A DNA stretch of 6,219 nt. Origin: CAZLIC01 sp964559535 (lineage in GTDB: Bacteria; Pseudomonadota; Alphaproteobacteria; Rhodobacterales; Rhodobacteraceae). The stretch covers positions 1-6,219 of the forward strand of contig CAZLIC010000142.1 in assembly GCA_964559535.1 (NCBI GenBank), given 5' to 3'. The position numbers and the translations under genes were made by a program. Every line of letters begins with the position of its first letter. The first letter of the stretch is position 1. Of the stretch, positions 1-5,311 are shown one piece after another. The notes under the pieces were generated by a model. That model did no database searches and was not told the origin of the DNA. It saw only the letters and a program-made list of their open reading frames with translations.

Positions 1-1094
1 AGACGCTGGAGGATTACTGGGACTACACCGACCGCATCTTCCAGTTCGGCGGAGAAGGCGGCACCTGCAACATGATCCTCGACGACGGCGGCGATGCCAC
101 GCTGTACATCCTGCTGGGCGCGCGCGTGGAAGCGGGCGAAACCGACCTGATCGCGGTGCCCACGTCGGATGAAGAAGTCTGCCTGTTCAACCAGATCAGG
201 AAGCGCCTTGCCGCCTCGCCCGGCTGGTTCACCAAGCAGCGCGCCGATATCAAGGGCGTGTCCGAGGAAACCACCACCGGCGTCCACCGCCTGTACGAGC
301 TGCACAAGAAGGGCCTTCTGCCCTTCCCGGCGATCAACGTCAACGACAGCGTCACCAAGTCGAAGTTCGACAACAAGTACGGCTGCAAGGAATCGCTGGT
401 TGACGGCATCCGCCGCGCCACCGACACGATGATGGCGGGCAAGGTTGCCGTGGTCTGCGGCTATGGCGATGTGGGCAAGGGCTCGGCCGCCAGCTTGCGC
501 GGCGCAGGTGCCCGCGTGAAGGTCACCGAGGTGGACCCGATCTGCGCGCTGCAGGCCGCGATGGACGGCTACGAAGTGACGCTCTTGGAAGATGAGGTGG
601 CCACCGCCGACATCTTCATCACCACCACAGGCAACAAGGACGTGATCCGAATCGAGCATATCCGCGCGATGAAGGACATGGCCATCGTCGGCAACATCGG
701 CCACTTCGACAACGAAATCCAGGTGGCGGCCCTGCGCAACCACAAGTGGACGAACATCAAGGAGCAGGTGGACATGATCGAGATGCCCTCGGGCAACCGG
801 ATCATCCTTCTGTCCGAAGGACGCCTGCTGAACCTTGGCAACGCGACGGGGCATCCGTCCTTCGTGATGTCGGCCAGCTTCACCAACCAGGTGCTGGCGC
901 AGATCGAGCTGTGGACCAAGGGCAAGGATTACGCACCCGGCGTCTACATCCTGCCCAAGGCGCTGGACGAAAAGGTGGCGCGCCTGCACCTGAAGAAGAT
1001 CGGGGTCAAGCTGACGGAACTGCGCCCCGACCAGGCCGCCTACATCGGCGTGCGGCCCGAAGGCCCGTTCAAGAGCGACCACTACCGGTACTGA
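1..1094 (+). CDS. ahcY: S-adenosylhomocysteine hydrolase (adenosylhomocysteinase), 5'-truncated by the window edge
   Basis: Cytosolic enzyme that reversibly splits S-adenosylhomocysteine into adenosine and homocysteine using bound NAD, removing the product that inhibits methyltransferases. The window enters mid-gene: the first whole codon is at 3 and 363 residues are visible, so about 100 N-terminal residues are missing compared with the usual ~465. Visible signatures in order are the substrate-pocket DDGGDATL (codons from about 78), the extra segment around LFNQIRKRLAASPGWFTKQR found in long bacterial forms, EETTTGV, the NDSVTKSKFDN block carrying the catalytic Lys and Asp, YGCKESL, the Rossmann NAD loop CGYGDVGKGSA (about 457-489), GHFDNEI with the catalytic His, and the C-terminal KSDHYRY tail whose Lys and Tyr reach the NAD of the neighbouring subunit. 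The stop is TGA. All key residues in the visible part are intact, so it should be functional. Family assignment is essentially certain. Regulation cannot be judged because the 5' region lies outside the window. Confidence 0.98.
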   Translation, partial: TLEDYWDYTDRIFQFGGEGGTCNMILDDGGDATLYILLGARVEAGETDLIAVPTSDEEVCLFNQIRKRLAASPGWFTKQRADIKGVSEETTTGVHRLYELHKKGLLPFPAINVNDSVTKSKFDNKYGCKESLVDGIRRATDTMMAGKVAVVCGYGDVGKGSAASLRGAGARVKVTEVDPICALQAAMDGYEVTLLEDEVATADIFITTTGNKDVIRIEHIRAMKDMAIVGNIGHFDNEIQVAALRNHKWTNIKEQVDMIEMPSGNRIILLSEGRLLNLGNATGHPSFVMSASFTNQVLAQIELWTKGKDYAPGVYILPKALDEKVARLHLKKIGVKLTELRPDQAAYIGVRPEGPFKSDHYRY

Positions 1095-1100
1095 GCCCGT

Positions 1101-1126
1101 GCCCGGCCCCCTCAGCGGGGCCGGGC
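1101..1126 (+). terminator. GC-rich hairpin, probable ahcY terminator
   Basis: A perfect 10-bp stem (GCCCGGCCCC at 1101-1110 with GGGGCCGGGC at 1117-1126) closes a 6-base loop 6 bases after the ahcY stop codon. Only two T residues follow, so the U-tract is poor, as is common in GC-rich alphaproteobacteria. Position and stem strength support termination. The rest of the gap up to 1238 shows no convincing promoter. Confidence 0.72.
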
Positions 1127-1238
1127 TTACAATCACCCACGCAATGCCGCCACTGCTCCGCTGAATCGTCGGATTTCCGCCCCGAATCCCCCCGACTGTT
1201 GGTTCAGGAAACAATCGCCACGCGGAAGGGGCATTTCC

Positions 1239-1841
1239 ATGGCCGACGAAGAACCGAGCAAGCGTGAAGCTTACCGCGACCAGCTGCTGCGGGCGCTGCC
1301 CAAGGGCGGGCATGTGGCCGAGATCGGGGTGTGGGAGGGTGAGTTCTCGCACCGCATCCTGCAGGTCTGCAAGCCGCAGAAGCTGCACCTGATTGACCCG
1401 TGGGAGTTCATGCCCGAGTTCCGCAACACCTGCTTCGGCAGGCTGAAGAACGAATTCCTGATGGACGAGAAGCACGAGGCCGTGTGCCAAGCCTTCCGCA
1501 ACGACCATCGCGTCGAAGTCCACCGCGCCACCTCGGAAGAGGCCATGGCCAATCTGCCCGACCATTCGCTGGACTGGGTGTATGTGGACGGCAACCACAA
1601 TGAGCCCTTTGTCTCGAACGACATCGCGCTGTGCCTGAAGAAGGTAAAGCCCAACGGAATCATCTGCGGCGACGACTTCAACTGGAAGGCCTTTGCGCTG
1701 GATGCCCCGGTGCGCCGTGCCGTCGAGAAGGCGATGAGAAAGCTGGGCGATCACGCCCGGCTGGAGCGTTTCGGCCAGCAGTGGATGATCCAGCTTGACC
1801 GTCCGGCCGAGATGGCCCAAGGCGCGCGGCGGGCGGCCTGA
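1239..1841 (+). CDS. Class I SAM-dependent methyltransferase, small single-domain (Methyltransf_24-like)
   Basis: This 200-aa protein has the Rossmann-type methyltransferase core with little added. Motif I is VAEIGVWEGEFS (residues 26-37), which binds SAM. Strand 2 ends in LHLIDPW, with acidic Asp53 positioned to hold the ribose hydroxyls. VYVDGNH (114-120) and ICGDDF (142-147) form the later strands, and their Asp residues resemble the metal-binding acids of TylF/NovP-type O-methyltransferases. The acceptor substrate cannot be read from the sequence. The ATG is supported by GGAAGGGG at 1224-1231, 7 bases upstream. There is no signal peptide or membrane segment, so it should be cytosolic. It lies 144 bases after ahcY, behind a terminator hairpin, so co-transcription is doubtful although the pairing makes metabolic sense (SAH producer beside SAH consumer). 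The last dozen residues are Ala/Arg-rich and probably disordered. Fold is confident; the TylF-like subgroup is inference. Confidence 0.88.
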   Translation: MADEEPSKREAYRDQLLRALPKGGHVAEIGVWEGEFSHRILQVCKPQKLHLIDPWEFMPEFRNTCFGRLKNEFLMDEKHEAVCQAFRNDHRVEVHRATSEEAMANLPDHSLDWVYVDGNHNEPFVSNDIALCLKKVKPNGIICGDDFNWKAFALDAPVRRAVEKAMRKLGDHARLERFGQQWMIQLDRPAEMAQGARRAA

Positions 1842-1859
1842 CGCCGCACCCCCAACCGG

Positions 1860-1900
1860 CATGCAAGGGGCGCCAGGGCAACCTGCGCCCCCTGTGCATG
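1860..1900 (+). terminator. Long bulged hairpin with GCAA tetraloop after the methyltransferase gene
   Basis: CATGCA (1860-1865) pairs with TGCATG (1895-1900), GGGGCG (1867-1872) pairs with CGCCCC (1886-1891), and CAGG (1874-1877) pairs with CCTG (1882-1885) around a GCAA loop of the stable GNRA type. Single-base bulges separate the segments. It begins 18 bases after the methyltransferase stop and lacks a T-run, so it is either a weak or factor-assisted terminator or a 3'-end stabilising structure. The rest of this 210-base gap is described in the promoter and leader-hairpin entries; 1901-1963 shows nothing I can assign. Confidence 0.5.
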
Positions 1901-1963
1901 GCTTGGACCGAGAAAAATGCGCGCCGCACCGCGCAGCGTCGCTGCCAACGCGGATTTCCCCCT

Positions 1964-1991
1964 TTGTGAGCCGGAACTCTTGGCCTAGGGT
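1964..1991 (+). promoter_or_regulatory. Candidate sigma-70 promoter for the DUF2853 gene
   Basis: TTGTGA (1964-1969; 4 of 6 matches to the -35 consensus) and TAGGGT (1986-1991; matches the key first, second and last bases of the -10) are separated by 16 bases. Transcription would start near 1998, giving a leader of about 54 bases that contains the adjacent hairpin. The match is only moderate. It is supported by its place in a long non-coding gap in front of a gene with a strong SD. Confidence 0.35.
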
Positions 1992-2003
1992 CGGTCGGTC
2001 AAC

Positions 2004-2034
2004 CGGGCCGGCGAGCCGCTCCTCGCACGGCCCG
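2004..2034 (+). promoter_or_regulatory. Stable leader stem-loop just upstream of the DUF2853 ribosome-binding site
   Basis: CGGGCCG (2004-2010) pairs with CGGCCCG (2028-2034), stacked on GCGAG (2011-2015) pairing with CTCGC (2022-2026). This gives a 12-bp, almost all G/C stem with one bulged A at 2027 and a 6-base loop. It ends 5 bases before the SD AAGGAG (2040-2045), leaving the SD itself single-stranded. If transcription starts near 1998 the stem sits at the extreme 5' end of the mRNA, the place where such structures protect transcripts from RNase E. Pairing is read directly; function is inference. Confidence 0.5.
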
Positions 2035-2051
2035 CGCATAAGGAGAGGGAC

Positions 2052-2393
2052 ATGAGCCGTCGCGACGACTTGATCGCCAAATACGCTGCCGACCTGAAGA
2101 ACAAGTGCCACGTCGACCCCGACATGGCGCTGCTGACGAAAGTCACCATCGGCTGCGGACCTGCCATCTACAGCCAGGACAGCGAAACTGTGGCGGCCAG
2201 CGACAAGTCCGAACTTGAGCGGGTGAAAACGAATTTCCTGATGAAGAAGCTGGGCCTGCCCGACAGCCCGGCGCTGATGGAGGCGATCAACGCCGTTGTC
2301 GAGACCTACGGACGCAGCGAGCGCAACAAGTTCCGCGCCGTGGTCTACTACATGCTGACCAAGCACTTCGGCAAGGAAGCCGTCTACGGCTGA
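2052..2393 (+). CDS. DUF2853 family protein (conserved, function unknown)
   Basis: A 113-aa soluble protein recognised as DUF2853 by its layout: an N-terminal helix SRRDDLIAKYAADLK, then the family's characteristic TKVTIGCGPAIY (about 29-40), then FLMKKLGLPDS, and a highly conserved end containing YGRSERNKFRAVVYYMLTKH and GKEAVYG. The family is small, helical, common in Rhodobacterales and other alphaproteobacteria, and has no established biochemical role. The start is firm: SD AAGGAG (2040-2045) lies 6 bases before the ATG. No membrane segment or signal peptide is visible. Length matches the family. It has its own candidate promoter and leader hairpin, so it is probably transcribed apart from the methyltransferase. 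The excellent SD suggests good expression. Confidence 0.9.
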   Translation: MSRRDDLIAKYAADLKNKCHVDPDMALLTKVTIGCGPAIYSQDSETVAASDKSELERVKTNFLMKKLGLPDSPALMEAINAVVETYGRSERNKFRAVVYYMLTKHFGKEAVYG

Positions 2394-2423
2394 CCCTTAT
2401 CTTCTGCGCGATCAGCGCACAGC

Positions 2424-2451
2424 CGGGCGCGGCACCTGTGCGTCCGGCCCG
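2424..2451 (+). terminator. Possible weak terminator hairpin between DUF2853 and fsr
   Basis: CGGGC (2424-2428) pairs with GCCCG (2447-2451), extended inward by CGG (2430-2432) with CCG (2444-2446) past a bulged G. A smaller hairpin, TGCGC (2405-2409) with GCGCA (2415-2419), precedes it. No T-run follows beyond TT. Such stems arise easily at this GC content, so confidence is low. Confidence 0.3.
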
Positions 2452-2457
2452 TTGCCA

Positions 2458-2485
2458 TTGCCTGCGGACCGCCCCATGCTGGAAT
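2458..2485 (+). promoter_or_regulatory. Candidate promoter for fsr
   Basis: TTGCCT (2458-2463) and TGGAAT (2480-2485) are 16 bases apart, with a predicted start near 2492, just upstream of the GAAGG ribosome site. Each hexamer is a partial match (TTG at the -35; T..AAT at the -10). Reasonable by position, weak by sequence. Confidence 0.3.
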
Positions 2486-2494
2486 GACCGCAGC

Positions 2495-2499
2495 GAAGG
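2495..2499 (+). promoter_or_regulatory. Ribosome-binding site that sets the fsr start
   Basis: GAAGG lies 7 bases before the ATG at 2507. It favours that start over the upstream in-frame GTG at 2438, whose extra 23 residues (Cys- and Arg-containing) do not resemble the family N-terminus and which has no SD. Confidence 0.65.
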
Positions 2500-2506
2500 C
2501 CCCCGC

Positions 2507-3700
2507 ATGACCGCGACACCCCATCCGCAGACGGCCACCGACAGCACGGTGGTGTCGATGATCTACGCCGTGTCCATGGGGCACCTGCTGAATGACGTGA
2601 TGCAGTCGCTGATCCCGGCGGTCTATCCGCTGCTGAAGGACAATCTCGCGCTCACCTTCACGCAGATCGGCCTTATCACGCTGGTGTTCCAGGGCACCGC
2701 CTCCATCCTGCAGCCCATCGTCGGCCTGCTGACCGACCGCCGCCCCGCGCCCTATGCGCTGGTGGCCGCCATGGCCTCGACCGGCACCGGGCTGGTGCTG
2801 CTGGCGCATGCCGCCAGCCTGGCCGCCGTGCTGGCCTCGGTTGCGCTTATCGGTCTCGGCTCGTCGATCTTTCACCCCGAGGCGTCGCGGATCGCGCGGC
2901 TGGCCGCGGGCGCACGCCCGGGTTTCGCGCAGTCGCTGTTCCAGCTGGGCGGCAACTTTGGCACGGCGCTGGGGCCGTTGGCTGCGGCCTTCATCGTGTT
3001 GCCAAAGGGACAGGTTTCCATCGAGTGGTTCGCCGGGGTGGCGCTTGTCGGCATGGTGCTGCTGGCCTCTGTCGGCCGCTGGTTCGTGGCAGAAGGTGCC
3101 AGCCGCCTGTCGGCCCGCCGCGCACGCTCTGTCGCCTCGGCACCGCACGCCGGGGCCGTGCGGTTGGGCATGGCGCTGCTGGTGGTGCTGATGTTTGCCA
3201 AGTTCGTCTACACCGTCAGCCTCTCGAACTATTACACTTTCTGGCTGATCGACCGCTTTGCGCTGACCGCGGGACAGGCACAGGTGGCACTGTTCCTGTT
3301 CCTGGCCGCGGCCGCCGCCGGAACCATCCTCGGCGGGCCCATCGGTGACCGGCTCGGGCGGCGTCGGGTGATCCTGTGGTCGGTGCTGGGAACCTTGCCG
3401 CTGGCACTTTTGGCGCCGCACCTGCCGCTGGTGGCCAACGTGCTGGTCACCTCGCTGGCCGGCATGGTGCTGGCCTCGGCCTTTCCGGCGATGGTCGTTT
3501 ATGCGCAGGATCTGATGCCGCGGCATACCGGCATGGTGGCGGGCCTTCTCTTCGGGCTGGCCTTCGGCATGGCTGCCGTGGGCGCCGCCGTTCTGGGCAT
3601 GATCGCCGACGCCCGCGGGATCCACTTCGTGTTTCTGCTCTGTTCGGCACTGCCGGCCCTGGGTCTGGCAGGCGTTCTGCTGCCCGAGACCCGGCGCTAG
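2507..3700 (+). CDS. fsr: MFS exporter of the fosmidomycin-resistance (Fsr) family
   Basis: A 397-aa inner-membrane transporter of the major facilitator superfamily with about 12 hydrophobic segments. Fsr signatures are strong: MGHLLNDVMQSLIPAVYPLL (24-43), FTQIGLITLVFQ with LQPIVGLLTDRRPAPY (51-83), GSSIFHPEASRIAR (118-131), and AQSLFQLGGNFGTALGPL (141-158). The second half carries the MFS loop motif GGPIGDRLGRRRV (276-288), and DLMPRHTGMVAGLLFGLAFG (335-354) is also typical. The E. coli relative exports fosmidomycin by proton antiport; its natural substrate is not settled, so the symbol denotes family rather than proven substrate. Length is normal and no disruption is seen. A basic loop of about 20 residues near 197-215 fits the central cytoplasmic linker. 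It ends in TAG and converges with the dgkA remnant only 25 bases away, without a clear bidirectional terminator. The substrate here is unknown. Confidence 0.92.
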   Translation: MTATPHPQTATDSTVVSMIYAVSMGHLLNDVMQSLIPAVYPLLKDNLALTFTQIGLITLVFQGTASILQPIVGLLTDRRPAPYALVAAMASTGTGLVLLAHAASLAAVLASVALIGLGSSIFHPEASRIARLAAGARPGFAQSLFQLGGNFGTALGPLAAAFIVLPKGQVSIEWFAGVALVGMVLLASVGRWFVAEGASRLSARRARSVASAPHAGAVRLGMALLVVLMFAKFVYTVSLSNYYTFWLIDRFALTAGQAQVALFLFLAAAAAGTILGGPIGDRLGRRRVILWSVLGTLPLALLAPHLPLVANVLVTSLAGMVLASAFPAMVVYAQDLMPRHTGMVAGLLFGLAFGMAAVGAAVLGMIADARGIHFVFLLCSALPALGLAGVLLPETRR

Positions 3701-3725
3701 ACGGCCGCCCTGCCGGGCCACACCG

Positions 3726-4082
3726 CTATCCGGTCAGCACCACCACCCAGGCCACCCCCGCCGCGATCGCCGTCACCGCCACCGCGGCCGACCCGCAGTC
3801 TTACGCCTTGCCCGCGCGCGGATGATACGCGGTGCTGATCCAGTCCACCACTTCCTCGACGGCGGTGTTCATCAGCTCGGCCGCCAGAACCAAAAGCCCC
3901 AACCCCAGGATCAGCGCCCGCTCTCCTGGCGTCATCTCGACGGCCAGCGTCAGCCCGGCCGATACGGCATTGGCCAAGGCCCATTGCCGCAGCGACTTTT
4001 CACTGGCCCAGGCCGACCGCCAGCCCGCCCAGGACCAGACCACCGTGTTGCGGAACCGCCGCCACTCTGCCCCGATGTCCAT
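3726..4082 (-). pseudogene. dgkA: Diacylglycerol kinase gene interrupted by an in-frame TAA at codon 94
   Basis: DgkA is a small trimeric inner-membrane enzyme that phosphorylates diacylglycerol released from phospholipid turnover. The start ATG (4082-4080) has SD GGAGG 6 bases upstream. The sequence runs WSWAGWRSAW, Glu28, a first hydrophobic segment (about 34-48), a second (about 56-70), and the signature AELMNTAVEEVVDWIS with Glu69, Asn72 and Glu76 exactly at the E. coli mature-enzyme positions. After GKA at residue 93 comes TAA (3803-3801). The same frame then continues DCGSAAVAVTAIAAGVAWVV and on to a natural TAG at 3728-3726. The family reads AGKAKD(C/M)GSAAV, so the TAA replaces the conserved Lys94. 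Unless it is read through, the product is 93 residues, lacking Lys94, Asp95 and helix 3, and should be inactive. The 24 codons after the stop keep strong G/C third-position bias, so any mutation is very recent. One A-to-T change from AAA would suffice. A sequence error is possible. Confidence 0.85.
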
Positions 4083-4088
4083 CCTCGT

Positions 4089-4093
4089 CCTCC
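4089..4093 (-). promoter_or_regulatory. Ribosome-binding site of dgkA
   Basis: On the minus strand GGAGG lies 6 bases before the ATG at 4082-4080. It selects this start over the longer open frame reaching back to 4307, which would run antisense-like through the end of the protease gene. It also shows that translation initiation of the interrupted gene is still intact. Confidence 0.8.
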
Positions 4094-4143
4094 CGCATGT
4101 CCCCGGAAGCAAGGCTAGGACAGCGCCGCGCGGCAGGCCAGCC

Positions 4144-4854
4144 CTAGCGCAGCCGGGCCACGGTCTCGCGCACCTTGGCAATCCGCGCGGCGTTCGGCGG
4201 ATGGCTGCCCAGGAACCGGTTGCCGGGATCGGGCAGGCGGTTGAAGAACTCGGCCCCCCGCAGCGGATCGAACCCGGCGCGGAAGGCAATCTCCGCGCCC
4301 ATCGCATCGGCCTGCAGCTCGAACTCCTTGGAATAGGTCCGCGCCCCGATCAGCGCCGCCGTGTCGCTGGCCGCGCGCACTGCCTCGGCATTGGCACCCT
4401 GCGACTGCGCCACGATTCCCGCCAGCACCGCCGCCGTAACAGCGTTCTGCTGCGTTGTCTGGATGTGCCCCAGAATGTGATGCGCCGCCTCGTGCCCCAG
4501 GATGAAGGCCACTTCGTCCACATTCCGCGCTGCCGCCACCAGCGCCAGCGTGAACCCGATCACCGGCCGCCCGGCATTGTCCACGGTCTGGAACGCATTG
4601 GCCGGCTGGCCCGGACGGTCGTCGATCACGATGCGCAGGTCGCAAGGAACGCCCACCCGCCGCGCCCGGCACATCGCCTCGGCCACCGGCTCGACCCGCG
4701 TCACCGCGGTCGAGAAATTTGCCGCCAGCTGCTGCGGCGGCAGCCGCGCCGGTGCCACCACCGGCAGGCCGGGCACCGGAGTCACCGGAGGCGGCAGTGT
4801 CGGCACACAGGCCGCGATCGCCACAAGGGCCAGAACACCCAAGAACCGCCCCAC
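4144..4854 (-). CDS. M48 family zinc metalloprotease, predicted lipoprotein (LoiP/YcaL-like)
   Basis: A 236-aa envelope protease. The N-terminus is a short lipoprotein signal (basic MGR, hydrophobic core, lipobox IAAC with Cys16 as the lipidated residue). A Pro-rich tether (about 17-41) follows, then a single M48 domain. Zinc ligands are visible: HEAAHH supplies His121 and His125 with catalytic Glu122, and ELQAD supplies Glu179 as the third ligand. The SHPPNAARI element (217-225) is the usual substrate-side motif near the C-terminus. Size and layout match E. coli LoiP and YcaL, not the larger BepA, since no TPR repeats follow. The start is GTG at 4854-4852, chosen for GGAGG 6 bases upstream (4865-4861) and because it opens directly into the signal peptide. 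It precedes dgkA by 61 bases on the same strand with no terminator between, so the two probably form an operon. A role in outer-membrane protein quality control is inferred from the family. Confidence 0.93.
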   Translation of the reverse strand: MGRFLGVLALVAIAACVPTLPPPVTPVPGLPVVAPARLPPQQLAANFSTAVTRVEPVAEAMCRARRVGVPCDLRIVIDDRPGQPANAFQTVDNAGRPVIGFTLALVAAARNVDEVAFILGHEAAHHILGHIQTTQQNAVTAAVLAGIVAQSQGANAEAVRAASDTAALIGARTYSKEFELQADAMGAEIAFRAGFDPLRGAEFFNRLPDPGNRFLGSHPPNAARIAKVRETVARLR

Positions 4855-4860
4855 GCCACG

Positions 4861-4865
4861 CCTCC
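4861..4865 (-). promoter_or_regulatory. Ribosome-binding site supporting the GTG start of the M48 gene
   Basis: Minus-strand GGAGG sits 6 bases before GTG at 4854. The nearest upstream ATG (4877-4875) is out of frame, so the SD fixes the GTG as the start. Confidence 0.75.
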
Positions 4866-4881
4866 ACGCCTGCCCATGGCG

Positions 4882-4890
4882 GTTCTAGCA
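4882..4890 (-). promoter_or_regulatory. Candidate extended -10 promoter for the M48-dgkA pair
   Basis: Read on the minus strand, TGCTAGAAC gives an extended -10 (TGn followed by TAGAAC, 4887-4882), predicting a start near 4875 and a leader of about 20 bases that includes the SD. The -35 region (CTTTCC at 17 bases) is poor, which is tolerated by extended -10 promoters. Confidence 0.35.
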
Positions 4891-4929
4891 CAAGCCCCAC
4901 GGCGGGAAAGCCCCGCTCGCGCACAGGTG

Positions 4930-4958
4930 TTGCAGCCCGCCGCGCGCCGCCTTACGAT
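4930..4958 (+). promoter_or_regulatory. Promoter predicted to make a leaderless mRNA
   Basis: TTGCAG (4930-4935) and TACGAT (4953-4958) are separated by the ideal 17 bases. Counting 7 bases from the -10 places transcription start on the A of the ATG at 4965. No purine-rich SD exists upstream of that ATG. Hexamer matches are partial (TTG; TA..AT), but the spacing and the missing SD agree with each other. Confidence 0.5.
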
Positions 4959-4964
4959 GCCCGC

Positions 4965-5219
4965 ATGTTTACCATCGAGCACGAATTCGACGCCACCATC
5001 GTGACCCTGATCGACGAGGGCGGGCCGCACCTGACCGACGACGTCACGCTGCACATGTTCGAGGATTGCGTGACGCTGGAACAGGCCGACCCGCGCGATG
5101 CCGACCAGGTGCTGCGCATCACCCTGTCGATGGCGCAGGTGCGCGACCTGATGGCAGCGCTGGACCTGCCCGAGGGCAGCTACCGCTTGGCCACGCCGGG
5201 CACCGCCACCACGCCCTGA
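4965..5219 (+). CDS. Small acidic conserved-looking protein, function unknown
   Basis: An 84-aa protein beginning MFTIEHEFDATIVTLIDEGG. I do not recognise a named domain. It looks like the short hypothetical proteins common in Rhodobacterales, but that is recollection, not a search. The content is acidic (many Asp and Glu), with alternating hydrophobic stretches (TIVTLID, VLRITLSM) suggesting beta strands, then an amphipathic helix near MAQVRDLMAALDLPEGSYRL. The last ten residues are a low-complexity Ala/Thr/Pro/Gly tail. No signal peptide or membrane helix is seen, so it is probably cytosolic. The start is the ATG at 4965. The frame is open upstream to 4719, but that part lies antisense within the M48 gene and has no SD. 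The promoter spacing predicts a transcript starting at this ATG. It is divergent from the M48 gene and is followed 92 bases later by the zf-CHCC gene, which has its own promoter. Confidence 0.75.
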   Translation: MFTIEHEFDATIVTLIDEGGPHLTDDVTLHMFEDCVTLEQADPRDADQVLRITLSMAQVRDLMAALDLPEGSYRLATPGTATTP

Positions 5220-5245
5220 CCTGTCAGGACACCCCGCGCGGCTAA

Positions 5246-5267
5246 GGCCAAGGCTTGAAGCCCGGCC
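5246..5267 (+). repeat. Imperfect 22-base dyad overlapping the zf-CHCC -35 element
   Basis: GGCC (5246-5249) and GGCTT (5252-5256) mirror AAGCC (5258-5262) and GGCC (5264-5267) around a central G at 5257. The -35 hexamer TTGAAG (5255-5260) lies on its centre. It could be an operator for a dimeric regulator, or a small terminator hairpin for the preceding gene (GGCT/AGCC around a TGA loop). No T-run follows. Confidence 0.35.
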
Positions 5268-5284
5268 CCGCGGCAGCCTAGAAT
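5255..5284 (+). promoter_or_regulatory. Sigma-70-like promoter for the zf-CHCC gene
   Basis: TTGAAG (5255-5260; TTGA matches) and TAGAAT (5279-5284; 5 of 6 matches to TATAAT) with an 18-base spacer predict a start near 5291. That gives a leader of about 20 bases carrying the GGAG at 5301-5304. This is the best -10 match in the window. Confidence 0.55.
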
Positions 5285-5311
5285 GCCGCAACCGCAGCAC
5301 GGAGCCCCCGC

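Noticed and set aside
1973..1998. General-stress (EcfG-type) promoter beginning with GGAAC
   Set aside because: The GGAAC at 1973-1977 is not followed at 16-17 bases by a CGTT-like -10 (GTCG or TCGG instead).
1989..2000. Three tandem copies of GGTC
   Set aside because: Only 12 bases and one location; too short to call a repeat element.
2438..2506. GTG at 2438 as the fsr start
   Set aside because: No SD, atypical Cys/Arg-containing extension, and it overlaps the candidate promoter. The ATG at 2507 has GAAGG at good spacing.
2384..3721. 445-aa open frame on the minus strand opposite fsr
   Set aside because: The translation is Gln/His/Arg/Gly-rich low complexity with no domain, exactly antisense to a clear MFS gene. 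It is a by-product of high GC content.
3701..3725. Bidirectional terminator between fsr and dgkA
   Set aside because: Only a 4-bp GCCC/GGGC stem around TGCC with no T-run on either strand; not distinguishable from chance at this GC content.
3697..3984. Frameshift as the explanation for the short dgkA, using the overlapping 95-aa minus-strand frame
   Set aside because: That frame gives Gly/Arg-rich nonsense, while the family ending continues in the original frame after the TAA. It is a point stop, not an indel.
3832..5004. 390-aa open frame on the plus strand opposite dgkA and the M48 gene
   Set aside because: Arg/His/Pro-rich composition, no SD, and antisense to two recognised families on the minus strand.
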